DNA of 64,000 nt. It comes from Spodoptera frugiperda. Lineage: Eukaryota; Arthropoda; Insecta; Lepidoptera; Noctuidae. Below the pieces are notes generated by a model. It worked only from the letters and a program-made list of their open reading frames with translations, did not search any database and had not been told where the DNA came from. Shown here piece by piece: positions 1 through 11,500 of this stretch. Position numbers and translations under genes: made by a program. The stretch's first letter is position 1. Each line of letters starts with the position of its first letter. The stretch lies in assembly GCF_023101765.2 (NCBI RefSeq), contig NC_064231.1, forward strand, positions 4,230,501 to 4,294,500, read 5' to 3'.

Positions 1-802
1 CAAACGCAGACATAACAATGCTAAAAAAGTAGGTGGCGCTATGGAGCTTTATCGTAACCCCCACAAAAGAAAAAATCGTGAAAAAAAAGCCATTAGGGTA
101 TAAAACTTATAATTAAATATGAATTTAATCAAACCTTCAACAAACAATTCAGCAACGAATTTTAGCTCAAGACTGTCCAATTATTCCGCCAGCATCCTGA
201 GACAACAGACCAGCAGAGAACAAGTCGTGATCTGAGTAATGAATATTATTTTTGTTTACCTAAGAAGATTCCGTGGTCTCTATGGAATTATGAAGGATCT
301 TTACCCTTAATTTTCTTAAGGATTCCAACTCTATTTTCCTTGGAAAGGCACGGTAAACTTCGTTAGTGGCAATAATAGTGTTCAAAGAAAAGTGCCAGAA
401 TGCCATTCTTGACCGAAAGTGCCATGAATATTTGAGGATTTTGCGTCTTGATTATAGGGGAGAAGAATTGGGGAGGGACCGGCTTTTATTACTTGTGTCT
501 TGGCTTTTGATGTTTTTCTGGTTTTTGTCAATTATTGTTCCGTTTGGGGGACAGAGCTCATTGGTCATAATGCATTGATGACATAAAAATACACTAGTAG
601 TATCGATAAGGCACAAGGTTGTCTTTTAAGATTCATAAAATTAAATGTGCAATTCGGTCTTTTGAATAAACTTTGACTTTTTCTGGTTTCGATGTAATTA
701 GATTTAGATGTTTTAGTTTACTTACTCATGTCAGATTCTAGGTTTTGTGAACCGCACATCTTTCTCATGATTGAATAACCAAGACAGACTGTTTTGTCTT
801 CC
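1..802. other. AT-rich stretch, nothing recognised
   Basis: The only open frame here is a 70-codon one at 366-578, a length expected by chance in DNA this AT-rich. I see no splice-supported exon, no family repeat and no RNA gene. Confidence 0.5.
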
Positions 803-844
803 ACACGCTAATCTAACTTGTACAAGTTAGTTAAGTTAGCGTGT
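803..844. repeat. nested palindrome (potential cruciform)
   Basis: Outer arms ACACGCTAA (803-811) and TTAGCGTGT (836-844) are perfect inverted repeats. Between them is a perfect 16-bp palindrome, TAACTTGTACAAGTTA (814-829). The whole 42 bp could extrude as a two-part hairpin. It might be the remnant of a foldback element or a palindromic protein-binding site. No second copy was noticed in the window. Confidence 0.8.
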
Positions 845-1720
845 CCGTTCCAAAATTTCTGTCCGTATATTCCCCAGTACCCACAACCGCGCCCCAGGCA
901 GGAATCCGTTTGTCACCGGCCCTTTGACGAAACGTATTTAGGACAAAAAACCCTTTGCTAAGGAATGGAGTCCTATCTTCATCTCGTTTTGTGTTTACCC
1001 TTGCGGGGCTCGCAAATATACTCTTGGAACACAAAATTCTTTATAGTTGGAATCTTGCTTATCGTATTATTTTTTTTTTCTTTTTGAACAAAATATGATG
1101 ATTGTGGTCCTGGGTCGAGGATATTGAATAGTTATCAATTTGATTTGCAAGTTTTGGCAGCTGAAAACAAAACTACATTTTTTTTGTATAGAAAGGACAT
1201 CACCTAAATTGAAGGAATAATAATATCACTGAAATAAACATGTGATTAAGCTTTAACGGAGAATCTTCTTTTCTAGATCGTACTTTCTAACAATATTTTT
1301 GTTAGTCTACAGAGATAAAAAAATCTAATGTTCTTTAGAATATTACATACTGTATTCACAATAATGTGAATCTATTTGGAAATAAGGTGACTTATAGAAG
1401 TCACCTTCCACAAGCTTCCACCATATACTGGCAGCATTTGACGCCAGATCCCCTTTTATCTTAATTAGTAGAAACAGTTGGCATCGAGCTGCAACTTGTT
1501 CAGATACAAGTTGAAACAAGTTGCCAACTCAACGACTAACATCTAGTTTCACAGGTAGCTTGTGTGTTCAGTTCGCATTTGGGACACAGTTTGACTGTTT
1601 GAGAGAATTCAAACTTGATTGGTTGATAAAAAGTTTGTTTGGCTATTGATTTGGTGGTTGAAGTCATAAGCATGAATTTTTATTGAGATTTCCAAGTATA
1701 TCTCCAGGTCATACAGTCAG
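845..1720. other. non-coding stretch with one hairpin
   Basis: Nothing gene-like. It contains the hairpin at 1384-1407, listed separately, and a cluster of AACTTGT/ACAAGTT words at about 1489-1521 that can pair with each other. Confidence 0.5.
1384..1407. repeat. perfect 10-bp stem hairpin
   Basis: AAGGTGACTT (1384-1393), a four-base loop, then AAGTCACCTT (1398-1407). The arms are exact inverse complements. Function is unknown. It could be a short cruciform or a palindromic factor site. Confidence 0.8.
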
Positions 1721-1822
1721 CGGCGGACTACCTAGCGGGTTTACCGGGGCTCCGGCTCGACAAGCAGGAGTAGGAACGGGGTGATTTTTAGTCAGTAAGA
1801 GTCTGACACTTCCTCTCGCCTT
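1721..1822 (+). repeat. family A SINE-like repeat, partial copy
   Basis: This shares the family core with the other copies: GCGGACTACCTAGCGGGTTT near 1723, then a CCGGGGCTCCGGCTCGA block, then GTCAGTAAGAGTCTGACACT, then a cytosine-rich CTCTCGCC. The same string recurs, in both orientations, at 9960-12380 (interrupted), 13176, 21250, 30005, 46141, 48281, 58845, 59125, 60380 and 62640. That proves it is interspersed. I recall similar repeats in noctuid moths. The SINE assignment rests on size and tail and is inferred. Confidence 0.85.
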
Positions 1823-2464
1823 GAAATTAAGTATGAGTGAATTTTTTTTAACTGTTGTGATTGTTTCTAGTCTTATTTCCATCAACAGCGTTTAGTTCCA
1901 CTCTATGGATCTATGGCCGAAAAAATAAACAAGGCATTCTTAAGTATCGCAGTTTAAAAAATGAGCTTTATCAGAGAACACTGCTGTCCGGTTTTCTCTA
2001 GTTTTACCCATTTCCCCAGTACACTCATGGGAAGTCCACTGTGAGGCTCGCACTCGCACCTAACTCGGCTAGCTACTTTGATTGCAACTTCTCAAGTGTT
2101 TTATAGTTAGTTAGTTGTTGTTAGTGGCCGAGTTCTAACACATACCTAGCTGTCGTGTGTATTCCCTGAAAGGATCTATTGTAACTGTAATTAACTAGAA
2201 ACTTATTTAAATTACACAGTTATTAAAGAGGTACATAAGGTACCTAGTTTCATATTTTACTAATTATTACTGTTGACTAGTTTATTTTTATTTTTGGTAG
2301 GTGGTCCAATGACCATACAATTTTTGAATCCTAATAACCAATGCCATTGTAGGAATTGCCTCATAATATTAGTGTCGCAGCTTAGTATTTCTGTAGTTCC
2401 TTAGTCAGTGGTGCGTTTGATGTTGTTCGGCCATCGTACAGGAGCCGCCACCGCCCATCACCCC
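1823..2464. other. non-coding stretch, nothing recognised
   Basis: Scanned on both strands. No open frame of note, no recognised repeat and no RNA gene. Confidence 0.4.
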
Positions 2465-2565
2465 GCTTCATTCGTCAATTGAAGGTCATGGGCTAGAGAG
2501 CGGATCTCATCAGGTGCAAACAAACATTAACTTAGAGGTGGTCAGGCGCATGTGACCACCATTGT
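2465..2565 (+). repeat. dispersed repeat B with terminal hairpin, copy 1
   Basis: Homologous over about 100 bp to the reverse complement of 49459-49565. Shared blocks are a TTCATTCGT word, an ATGGG word, ACATTAACTTAG-like text and a GGTGGTCAGGCGCATGTGACCACC-like end. The end forms a hairpin: GGTGGTCA (2537-2544), an 8-base loop, TGACCACC (2553-2560). A hairpin close to one end is typical of Helitron 3' ends, but I could not find the expected CTRR terminus, so the class is open. Confidence 0.7.
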
Positions 2566-3054
2566 ACTTTAATATTTAGTACAGATAGTAGTACTAAAAC
2601 GGCAATATCGGCACTCACCTTATTCAACACAATATACTACAAAAAACAAGTGTCAACCAAACCTACCAGAAATTTAAAAAAGTAATCTTTATTATCTACA
2701 CTGTAGAACTTTAGCTGGTAACAGCCACTTCTCATTAAGTGTCGGTGCATGCGTCACATAAAACCGGGGAGTACTTGAATTATTATGACGTCATAAAGTG
2801 CACGCAGCCGGGGTGATGGCTCCGTTAAACATTATGTATTAAACGTGACGGTTCTATCTTTTTGGGAAATGCTTTGGATTAAAAAACTGATGAGTCAGCA
2901 GTTGTGATGAAATTTTTAATTATGAACAAGTATGTTACGGTATGTTCAGCGGTTTTAGGGACTTGTTTTCGTCCCATAGTCAGATAAAAATATTCCACAT
3001 ATTGTCAATACGTGTGTTTAAAATATTTTAAACTTAGTACTAAAAGTACTTAAT
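2566..3054. other. non-coding stretch with a CRE-type palindrome
   Basis: Holds an exact TGACGTCA at 2786-2793, followed by GTGCACGCAGCC. Otherwise nothing is recognised. Confidence 0.45.
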
Positions 3055-3346
3055 TTTTTTTTGCAACGACACGCCTTTTATTCCCGAAGGGGTAGTCAGA
3101 GATGCACATTACGGGACGTAATGCCGCTATATAATGTACACCCTTACCGGTCGAGCGGTTGCAAGTGGGACTGCCGGATAACGGGTAAGGATTCCATTCC
3201 CGGGTCGGTTCAAATATTACTGGGTTTTTTCGGTTTTTCTAAAATTTGTCAGTGGTAGCACGGAGTTTGGAATTGTCAAATTGGATATCCCACCCCTATT
3301 ACATGGGACTTATAACACAAACGGTGAAAAGTGGGTGTACATTGTA
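3055..3346 (+). repeat. tRNA-derived SINE-like repeat, degenerate
   Basis: The order of blocks matches a repeat I know as common in moths: CACGCCTTTTATTCCCGAAG, GATGCACATTACGG, GTAATGCCGCTATATAATGT, then a tRNA-like stretch GCAAGTGGGACTGCCGGA followed by CATTCCCGGGTCGG (a decayed B-box region), then GTAGCACGGAGTTTGGAATT and CCCCTATTACATGGGACTTA. It ends with GTGGGTGTACATTGTA, the inverse of the TACACCC block near its start. The 65-codon open frame at 3061-3258 runs through it and is not a gene. Confidence 0.75.
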
Positions 3347-4249
3347 CTTAAATATATTTCAGTCTAATCGAAAATGTATGTAGAAATAAATACATATAAA
3401 ATTATTATACAAAATTAAAATACATATCTACTTGAGAATATCAATAGTAACAAATCAAAATACCGAGACAATCGGCACACAACGCCAGTCCAAACTTATT
3501 GTTATTGACTACCCGTTACTATATTACTGGCTACTATTATTTGTACCTGAATTCAAATTCTAGTCTAAGGCAATAAATATATAACCTAGGAACAAAAACA
3601 GGTGGGTTTCGACAGATATATTATAACTGTATATTCGTGATTTTATACGCTTTGATTGTAAAATATGGCGCCTTGTTCGAGTACCAATCATGCTACTGTT
3701 TGAGGTTTTGAGTTTATAGAAACTTGTAACACGGGGCCTAGAATTTTGTTTATAGGGTTTCTGTTTTGTGCTACGGAAAATTATTTTATTGAGGTTTTGT
3801 TTGTTATTTTGATGACTGAATTGTTTGATACATTATATGAGGCGTCCATAAAACTATTAATTTTATGTACTGTCTCTAGTCCCATTAATAGACGCACTCT
3901 TGTTTTATTTGTTCTATTTGTATGTAATTTGTCAGTTACATGAATTCATTCACTGTTTACGTTCAGGACTTTTACGTTTAAACATATGTGTGTTGTATAC
4001 TTTTTTTTGAGGAAATTTATTGTATTTTTTGATTTTGTATTTATTTTTTATGTATGTATTTTTACTACACATTATAAAATTGAAATCCTTGTTTCAACGC
4101 AAATATCTCCGGAAGTACTGATTCCAAATTAAAAAATGATTTAGTTGAGGATAGTTTGTCAATGTAATTTTTCAACCATATTCAAGTTAAAAGAATATAA
4201 ATAGAAGAAATCAAGAATCTATCGCATTTCATTGTATTATTTTATAACT
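3347..4249. other. AT-rich stretch, nothing recognised
   Basis: Long AT-rich runs. The open frame at 3746-3943 is hydrophobic and low in complexity and is unlikely to be real. Confidence 0.45.
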
Positions 4250-4775
4250 CCTTATCTTCTGCGCATCTCCCTACATCTATATACAATCATTTGCACCCGT
4301 CTGTCTGTGTCGTTCATTCGTCACGGATCCATTTTCAGGTACATTTCGCGAAGCAGTGACGCGTCTCACTGAATAAAGGGGTGGGAGCGAATTTTAAAGT
4401 TTTCTAAAAGCCTTCATTATCATAATTCAACAATTTTGAAAATGCAACGCCGTGAAGGGTCTTTCTATTTCAGAAGGGAGACTTTAGAACTGTTCATTTG
4501 AAAAGGTACTTTTGATATTTTTTATTTATTGCATTTTATTTCCTTAAAAAAATCCTTTTTGGATCTGAAAATTTTGATCAGTAATCATATGTGCTGACTA
4601 TCTCATACATAAATGTTCTCACTGTACAATCTATAAGTCATATTTATAAAAAGAAGCTAGCTGACCAACTTTAAACCTTCCCTAGACTTCTAAAAATAAT
4701 AATTTAAGATCAAAATTAGCCAAATCGATCCAGCCGTTCTCGGGGTTAAGCGATAATAACAAACATCAATAAATT
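4250..4775 (+). repeat. LINE- or RTE-like remnant
   Basis: The 3' portion CCAAATCGATCCAGCCGTTC followed by TCGGGGTTAAGCGATAATAA matches a 3'-end text common in insect genomes (CCAAATCGGTCCAGCCGTTC family). The left part, with GCACCCGTCTGTCTGTGTCG, fits the other end of the same kind of element. No reverse transcriptase frame remains. Identification is from memory and the boundaries are approximate. Confidence 0.5.
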
Positions 4776-7323
4776 AAAGTTTATATAAAAGAAGAAGTAG
4801 ATGTTGTTAAAACATCTTTAATTCAACGTGAAGTCTAGACAAATTGAAATAAAAAGACCAATAAAGCACAATACCCCATAAACGTAGCAACATAAAGGAG
4901 CAGCCACACAGCCACAGCCAGTAAAAATCATCGAACTTCAATGCAATTGGAAAGAACTTCCCAACGAACAATTTTAAACTAGAAATCGAAGCATTGAGCG
5001 TCTTAACTTGTTTCGACTTGAACAAAGAACTCTTAGAAAATGTTGGTTCTTAAGCCACTTCGTACATCTACAGGTACTTACTAAGATTAGGTCTTGGTAT
5101 TTCGTTTGTTCGTCTTTTCCCAGCGTCTTCTGGTTTTTCAATGTTCGCTGCGGTTCTCTGTACGTTTTTCTTATTAGTTTCGTCTATTTTGTAGTTCTTT
5201 TGTCCGTTGCTAGTGTTGCTGGAGCTACTGCTCTGTTCTGTCGTTGGTTTGCAGTATTGTTTTGTTTTTTGAGTTCGGGTAAATTTTTTTCAAAGACAAA
5301 ACTTAATTAATGTGTTTGTACTTGTCGAACTTTGGTGAGCAACCAATGTTTTGAAATAGTTATCAATATATTCTACACATAAGGAATGTAGATGAATATT
5401 TTCACTAGTTCTAAAAAAAAACTATGACCATTAAAATTTGACTCGACCCACTTCCAAAACACCTACTTCCCAACATCCTAATTTGACATTAAATCCTTCA
5501 TCATGTACACACGAGTAATTAGAATCAAAGGTGCCTTAATTAATGTTAACGAACTCATTACCGAAGTTCGTTCATTGTTTGTTTCTAACTCACACGTTGG
5601 GTGTAATTGGTGCGAATAAATATTGATGTTTAATTAATGTTTCTACGCAGAACTGATGCTCGGTTCGTGTTTTGATAGTTGAGAACTCCTGCGCGAATAT
5701 GTTTGCCTGGTAGATTGATATTGAAAGTGGAGATGGTTTACTGTTTATTTTGTTAGCGACTTTGGATACGTATATATTGGAACTTAGTTATTGTTATCGA
5801 CACCTCCTGATATAATATTGTTCACCTGAGTAGGTTGTTGTAATTCTCCGAATTGGTATAATGAAAACGCTACAATGTCATGATGCTAACATAATACGAC
5901 GTCTTAGATATTATTCTCCGAAGCGGTAGGGAAATGTTTATTACCATTGCACCCTCTTTTTCGCTTTGAAAACCTTATACTTAACAGTCAGTTAGGAAAA
6001 ATGACTCATCTATTGACTAATGGATTATTCTTTCAAGGAAATCGTTCAACACATGTCGATGGTACGTAACATAATATTATCATGAACTTGCTAAAAATAT
6101 CCTTATTACGTATACTAACAGTATATTTTCCAGGAAAAGCTATATAAAGCACGCTATTATACAAGAAGTATCGTTAAACTATCTGTTTAAAAAAGGAGAC
6201 CTAGACACAAAAAAAGGTAAAGGAAAAATATTTTCACAACAATGGTTTTATTGTAGGAAGAGCGGCAACGTTGAAAATCAAAAGCCAAACTTGCATCCCT
6301 CGGCTTGGCAGAGAAAAGTTGGGCGCATACCGTTATGTCGGGGGTTCGCTTCGCTGCGCTAATAGCCCGTGACGGTATAAATTGTTCGAGGATGGGTAGG
6401 GGATGACTTAGTAGGTATAAACAAGCTTTCTATGTGTACCATTCTTGTTTTGGTTGATAATTTACTATGTTCCTTGGCAGACGCAAAGATAAATGATATG
6501 GAGTTATTGAATTATGATTCTTGACGGGATTATGTAAAATGAAATGTTACTGCGAATATTTCTCTTGAAATCTTGGTTATCGTGGATAAAAGCGCGATCG
6601 CTTACATAAGATACGTTGTGAGTTACCTAAGTATTTTTTTGAGGTTCTAGAAATTGAATCGATAAAAAGTAGAACATAAATCTATGTCTCTTTTGGGAGA
6701 ACTGTGCGCTCTAAATTGCTTTTATGTGAAACACTATTTCTCAGTAAATAAACCTTGAATTATTTTAGGCCTTATAACACATTAAGTTAAAATGTTCAAC
6801 TATGGAGAAGACCATTAAATTCAAAATCAGAATCATGGGCGGTCTAAGTGACGTCACGTGCACAGCATCATAATTTATGACGTCACAGTCTATTAGTGCG
6901 GGACACCCCACTGCGTTGTGACTAAGTTGCAACTAGTAGTGCAGTTGCATCGTAATCACATTTGTTACCGTGATTCCCGTCCTCAAGTGGAAAGTTGTGA
7001 AAATAGGGGAGATTTTCATTGAATTCGTGGGTCGTTTGGAAAAGAATTGCTACGTAAAGTGTTCTGGAATAAGAAGTTTGAGTGAATATTTTTATATTCA
7101 TACTAGCTTACTGATGTGCCATTTATTTCAAAAAGTATTGAAAATGCATTTAATATGGAATACATTTTCTTTATGTTCTGATATTAAGTTTTATTTTTAT
7201 TTTTCAGTATCTACGTCGTGATAATACTTATAGAATGTGTAATGGATGACGGATGAAAATATTATACTTACACAGATCTACATAATGTCGGTATACTAAC
7301 CTAGGATATCAATGTTCTGAATT
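4776..7323. other. long non-coding stretch
   Basis: Open frames at 4807-5025 (-) and 5008-5310 (+) overlap on opposite strands, are rich in Phe, Leu and Ser, and resemble no family. At 5838-5935 a short text ATTCTCCGAA occurs twice, about 70 bp apart, perhaps a decayed repeat. The paired CRE palindromes at 6849-6885 are listed separately. Confidence 0.4.
6849..6885. promoter_or_regulatory. two CRE-type TGACGTCA palindromes
   Basis: Exact TGACGTCA at 6849-6856, followed by CGTG, and again at 6878-6885, 21 bp later. TGACGTCA is the consensus site for CREB/ATF bZIP proteins. No promoter or gene is visible beside it, so regulatory use is only inferred. The two copies could equally belong to an unrecognised repeat. 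Confidence 0.35.
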
Positions 7324-7485
7324 CTGTATCCTTAGTATGAGTTCACTTTAAGTTTTAAGTAAGCGAAACGAGAACGCGTTCGGCCCTCTGATTGGCCGGT
7401 TCGAATAAAACAACCAATCGGAATACTGATCGCGCTCTCGTTTCGGTTATTTTAAACGTAAAGCAAACTCGTACTAAGGGTACTG
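7324..7485. mobile_element. MITE family M, copy 1
   Basis: The inverted ends match imperfectly: the left reads CTGTATCCTTAGTATGAGTT and the right end, reverse-complemented, reads CAGTACCCTTAGTACGAGTT. The centre has GC-rich, partly self-complementary words (GCGAAACGAGAACGCG against CGCGCTCTCGTTTCG). The same ends occur at 34191-34306 and 42168-42326, so this is a small non-autonomous DNA-transposon family. I could not settle the target duplication. Confidence 0.75.
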
Positions 7486-8690
7486 TTACCTACCTCCGCT
7501 AATTCTGCATTCATCGACCCATTAACTTATAAACCAAAAATTTCAAGCTTTTCAACTAAACACAAATTAGCCGCGTCATTACGTGGCATCCAAGAGTTTG
7601 ACAGGCAACAAGCAACATATTTGACAGCAAGTCAAAGACTGCTTGTATTGGTAGGAGTGCGGCACCCCAGTGTGGGCCCATTTCCCCTGCGAAAGAATGC
7701 AGCACTCAACGAGGATATTAAACTCAAATCATGCGGGGAGGGGGCACCGTGGCCAATGCATTGTAGGCTAGGAGACAGAGACGGGGATTTTGATTTCATA
7801 GGGTAAAAAGGCAACGGTTTTTGATGAAATGCTTGTATATGTTTTGAAGGTGTTTTAAATAGTTTCAGTTGAAATGGGAATTAAAATTGTTATTGCTGTG
7901 GCGTTTTAAACGATAGGTTTATAGGACTAGACTGGATAAATTAGGTAGAGGTGACGCTGGAGATAGGATAAGACATCCTATCGCCATATCGGATTGACGC
8001 TAAGATAGGAGATATGAAGTAATTATAGAGTCTTGAATTGGTAGAAGGTGTACGTTTTAAATATATATATAAAAAAAATAGATGCTTATAACAATTTACA
8101 TAATTTCAAGTACGCAACTGCGTAACATGATGTTGTTATTTAGAATTTACGACAAAAATATGTATTTTACATGTAATCTCCTATCTTGTGTCGTCTCCTA
8201 GACTACGTCTTGCAACAAACTTACCATGTCCGGCACTACTGAATGCAGCTAATGACAGAGGGTCAGACCCTCCTGTCATCGCTGTTTAGGGGATGAGCGA
8301 TATTGAAAACCGTGGCCTATCATCCTACTGTCCCGAGTCTACTAATGGCACGCAGTCTTTGTTCTCTCTGCGCCATTTGTTTTTATTTGACGACTACTAA
8401 GTGGTAAGATGGCGACCTCTCGCGGTGTTTTTGAGTGACTTCCAAGATAATGGCGGCCGTTTGAATCTGATTTAGGATTGTTGTGCAAGAGACATTGAAT
8501 TTTAATGTTTGCGGTGGTTGGTTTAATTTTAATTGTAGGTTTATTTAATTGGAAATTGGTTTTGGTCAGTAATTAGGTAGTTAATATAATAGGAATAAAA
8601 TGTTATATACAAACAACGATTTAAAGTATCTATTATCTCTGGAACATACAAAATACTTCGTTAAATTAAGTTAAAAACCGTGTAATTACG
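7486..8690. other. non-coding stretch with a short hairpin
   Basis: Overlapping open frames on both strands at 7621-7814 lie in a GC-richer patch and look like chance. A near-perfect inverted repeat, TGACAGAGGGTC (8253-8264) against GACCCTCCTGTCA (8266-8278), has one bulged base. Nothing else is recognised. Confidence 0.4.
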
Positions 8691-8745
8691 TATTATTAAT
8701 AGAGAAAAGCTCTTCTAGTTTCGAGTCACAGAGGGAAACCGTAAA
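8691..8745 (+). repeat. dispersed repeat Y, internally deleted copy
   Basis: AGAGAAAAGCTCTTCTAGTT and TCGAGTCACAGAGGGA match 43127-43170. The following AACCGTAAACTATGATTTTT matches 43245-43260. Relative to the longer copy, about 80-90 bp in the middle are missing; in that copy the segment carries a TGACGTCA. Confidence 0.6.
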
Positions 8746-9188
8746 CTATGATTTTTAACATACATTTTGAAATACTTACACTTACATATTTATTTTCATC
8801 ATCAAAATTCACCAATCCTTTCTCAATAAACCAACCTGACCTCAAACTAATCATAGCTGAAACCATTTAATCGTAAAACGTAGGAACCACGAAGGCAAGT
8901 TTCATATTTCAAGAGTACGTACAAACATAAATCATATTGGAATTTAATATAAAGACTATGGGTGCGTCGTAAATCCGATCCTAAGTTATTTATAAGTCAA
9001 GACCCCCGCGGTTCAATGAGAGTTGTACATCATGGGTGAAAAGCCTTCGAGTGGAGGTAACTGGGGGAATAAGGGGGTGGTGTTAGGTTTAATGTGATGA
9101 TGACTTCATGGTGTAGTTGGGATTTCGGTTGTAGTTATAACTGTGTTGATCAAAAGTGTTTATCATGAGTCGTCAAAAATATTGATCA
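8746..9188. other. non-coding stretch, nothing recognised
   Basis: No convincing open frame and no recognised repeat. Confidence 0.4.
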
Positions 9189-9320
9189 CTAGCTTCTGCC
9201 ATAAAAGTATCCTATCACCCAAGTTAGCTCATATTCTGTCCGTACACAGAACACAGAATCTGGTTTCTGTATTCCATGTGTCCGTGTACCAAATTTTACC
9301 AAAGTCAGTCAATAGTTGCC
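9189..9320 (+). repeat. RTE-like LINE 3'-end fragment, copy 1
   Basis: Starts CACTAGCTTCTGCCATAAAA, then TATCCTATCACCCAAGTTAG and a GTACCAAATTTTACCAAAGT block. Related copies are at 20534, 26897, 45515 (-) and 51336 (-). This text is familiar from the 3' ends of insect RTE-type non-LTR elements. No coding part remains. The open frame at 9143-9400 is a shadow of it. Confidence 0.6.
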
Positions 9321-9959
9321 ACCGACTTTTAACCTATCAGTCAGTATTAGTATTAATAATAGTTATTTTTATTTTTTTACTTTTTACCTTATGTTTTTAG
9401 TTTTTGAGTTTTTTAAGTCGGTTTTTTAAACGCAGTCTTTTTTATCGTTTATCATATGTATAAAACAGTAATTTACGTTTGAATACTCTAACAAAAATAT
9501 AGCACGAATGCACAAAAAGGCAAAAACACATTAAAAAAAACTTATCTCATAATTTAAAAAAAGGCAGTCAAACTTAAGAATTTTCTTTGTATCCTACTTC
9601 CATTCTGTGCTAAGAGAATAGAAAAGAAGTACTTACGACTTAAATAATTCCTTACTTAAAGTAAGTAAAGGAGAGGATAGCCTTAGGTTTATACAGGAAA
9701 GTGCTAAACAAAGTAAGTTATAACAAGATGTAGATTTTGCAGCTTGTGCAGAGCCGTGACGCTGCATCAGAATGCGTTGCCCTCTGGTCGGTTATATTCA
9801 TAGCACATTGATGTAGGGGGTGCTGAATGTGACAATATAAACTAAAGAGATCTTTGTTTAACAACATCACCATCATATCTGCAGAAATGTAATCCACAGG
9901 TTTAAAAATCGATTCTAATTTTAAAATATTACGACATCAGACTCATTGCTATATTATTA
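9321..9959. other. AT-rich stretch, nothing recognised
   Basis: No coding signal and no recognised repeat. It ends in a T-rich run leading into the tail of the SINE that the hAT element interrupts. Confidence 0.4.
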
Positions 9960-9982
9960 TTATTTAGTTTTTTTTCTTGTGT

Positions 9983-9990
9983 GGGGAAAG
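9983..9990. repeat. hAT target-site duplication, left
   Basis: GGGGAAAG, identical to 12236-12243. Eight base pairs is the duplication length made by hAT transposases. Confidence 0.85.
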
Positions 9991-10295
9991 CAGTGGCGGA
10001 TTAAAGGTCCAGAGCGCTCTAGGCAATCACTTTATCGGCGCCCCTGTACCAGCCATAAATGGCCATCCTAATACTAAAAATTTTAACTAGTTGTTTTTGC
10101 AATTACGATGACGTTGTATCATCAAATCCTAGACTTTAGTAGACCAGGACCCTTGTACTTACGCTAATGCTTGTAGATATAGATTGTGTAAAAGCTTAAA
10201 TAATTTATTATTATTAATAAATGAAACAAAATAAGTTTTGTATATTTGTTTAATAAATAATTGTATCAATTTGCTAATTGAATGTAATATTATAG

Positions 10296-10713
10296 ATGCA
10301 TCCTTAACATTTGACGGGTGCCCTGCAAATTTTGCTATGGCTAAGATTTTAGGTTGTAATTTGGAGTCACCAGAAAATATCACACCCTTTTTCAAAGTTA
10401 ATGGACAAGAGATTGTTATAATTCCAGACCCCGCGCACATGTTGAAATTAGTTAGAAATACACTTGGTCAAAAAAAAAGAATTATTAGATGCAGAGGGTC
10501 GAACCATTTCGTGGCAGTATATTGAAAAATTAAATGAATTGCAAGAAAGAGAAGGTGTTCATTTAGCTAACCGTCTCAAAAATCAGCATGTTAACTTTAC
10601 AAAGCAGGTTATGAAAGTAAAATTAGCCGCGCAAACTTTCAGCAATTCTGTTGCCATTGCCAAACCATGAAATTGCCAGAGTTTTCAGGATCAGATGCCA
10701 CAGTCGAATTTTA
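10296..10713 (+). pseudogene. P-element/THAP9-like transposase fragment
   Basis: Three collinear pieces in different frames read as one P-type transposase. From 10295 comes DASLTFDGCPANFAMAKILG, ending at DPAHMLKLVRNTLGQKK. From about 10470, after a frameshift in a run of nine A, comes ELLDAEGRTISWQYIEKLNE through LQEREGVHLANRLKNQHVNF to KVKLAAQTFSNSVA. From 10670 comes KLPEFSGSDATVEF. The conserved DP-HMLKLVRN and KVKLAAQT-S-SVA texts are characteristic of P-element and THAP9 transposases (family knowledge). The DNA-binding THAP domain and the C-terminus are missing. A possible splice acceptor (AG at 10294-10295) sits just before the first piece. It ends where hAT similarity begins. Confidence 0.85.
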
Positions 10714-11500
10714 GTTCGATTTGTAAAGTTATCAAATCTACGTGCTACAATATTACTTAACCACCCGAAAGCTCCGCCAATGTTAACCGCCAGTCAACTG
10801 GATGGTATTAGAGATCTTATAAATACTTTAAAACCCATGGAAGCTGTGACAAAAGAAATATGTGTAGAAAAATTTGTAACATCAAGCAAAATTATACCAA
10901 TAGTATCCTGTCTTATAAAAACATATAGTGCTATAAAGACGGAAACGGATGTTGGCTCTGCAACCAAAAATTATTTATATTATAATTATAGGAAGAATTA
11001 AGTAAGAGATTCAGTACAGTGGAACAAGTACATGTTTTAGCTACCACGACACTACTGGATCCGAGGTTCAAGAAAATTCATTTCTCTGACAAATTATCAT
11101 GCTCCAGAGTTATTAATAAAATTAAAAATATGATTGTAACTTCAAAACAACAATTAGAGAACAATACAAATCATGAAAATCCAGAAAAAAATTTGGAAAT
11201 CCAGATGAAGGAAGCAGAAGAATCTAACATTTGGGAATTTCACAACAAGTTGGTAAGAAATCAGCTGCAATCAGAAAGTCAAGGAGACGGTTTACAAGAT
11301 GAATTAAAACATTATTTAACACAGCCTGTCGTCGACTTCGAAACGTCAGACCCTATCACATATTGGTATCAGCAAAGAAATTCCTTGTACGGCTCAATAA
11401 CACCGATTGCCAACAAATACTTTTGCATAGTTGGAACATCTGTTCCATATGAAAGGCTTTTTTCTGTTGCAGGCAATGGTCTCCGTATATTCTAAAAAGG
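10714..11500 (+). pseudogene. hAT (ZBED-type) transposase, C-terminal half, broken
   Basis: The first block (10714-11000) reads RFVKLSNLRATILLNHPKAP, PMLTASQLDGIRDLINTLKP and TKEICVEKFVTSSKIIPIVS, typical of the central hAT region. A frameshift near 10995 leads to EELSKRFSTVEQ, then ATTTLLDPRFKKIHF, the conserved LLDPRFK motif. At 11360-11480 comes ITYWYQQRN, then FCIVGTSVPYERLFSVAGN, the hAT dimerisation motif (usual form ATSVPSERLFS-AG). Similarity stops at about 11480, so the last residues of the dimerisation domain are lost. The N-terminal half and BED finger are absent. Not functional as read. Confidence 0.88.

Noticed and set aside
10159..10440. 93-codon open frame, minus strand
   Set aside because: Antisense to the P-element-like transposase piece, whose plus-strand reading has family motifs.
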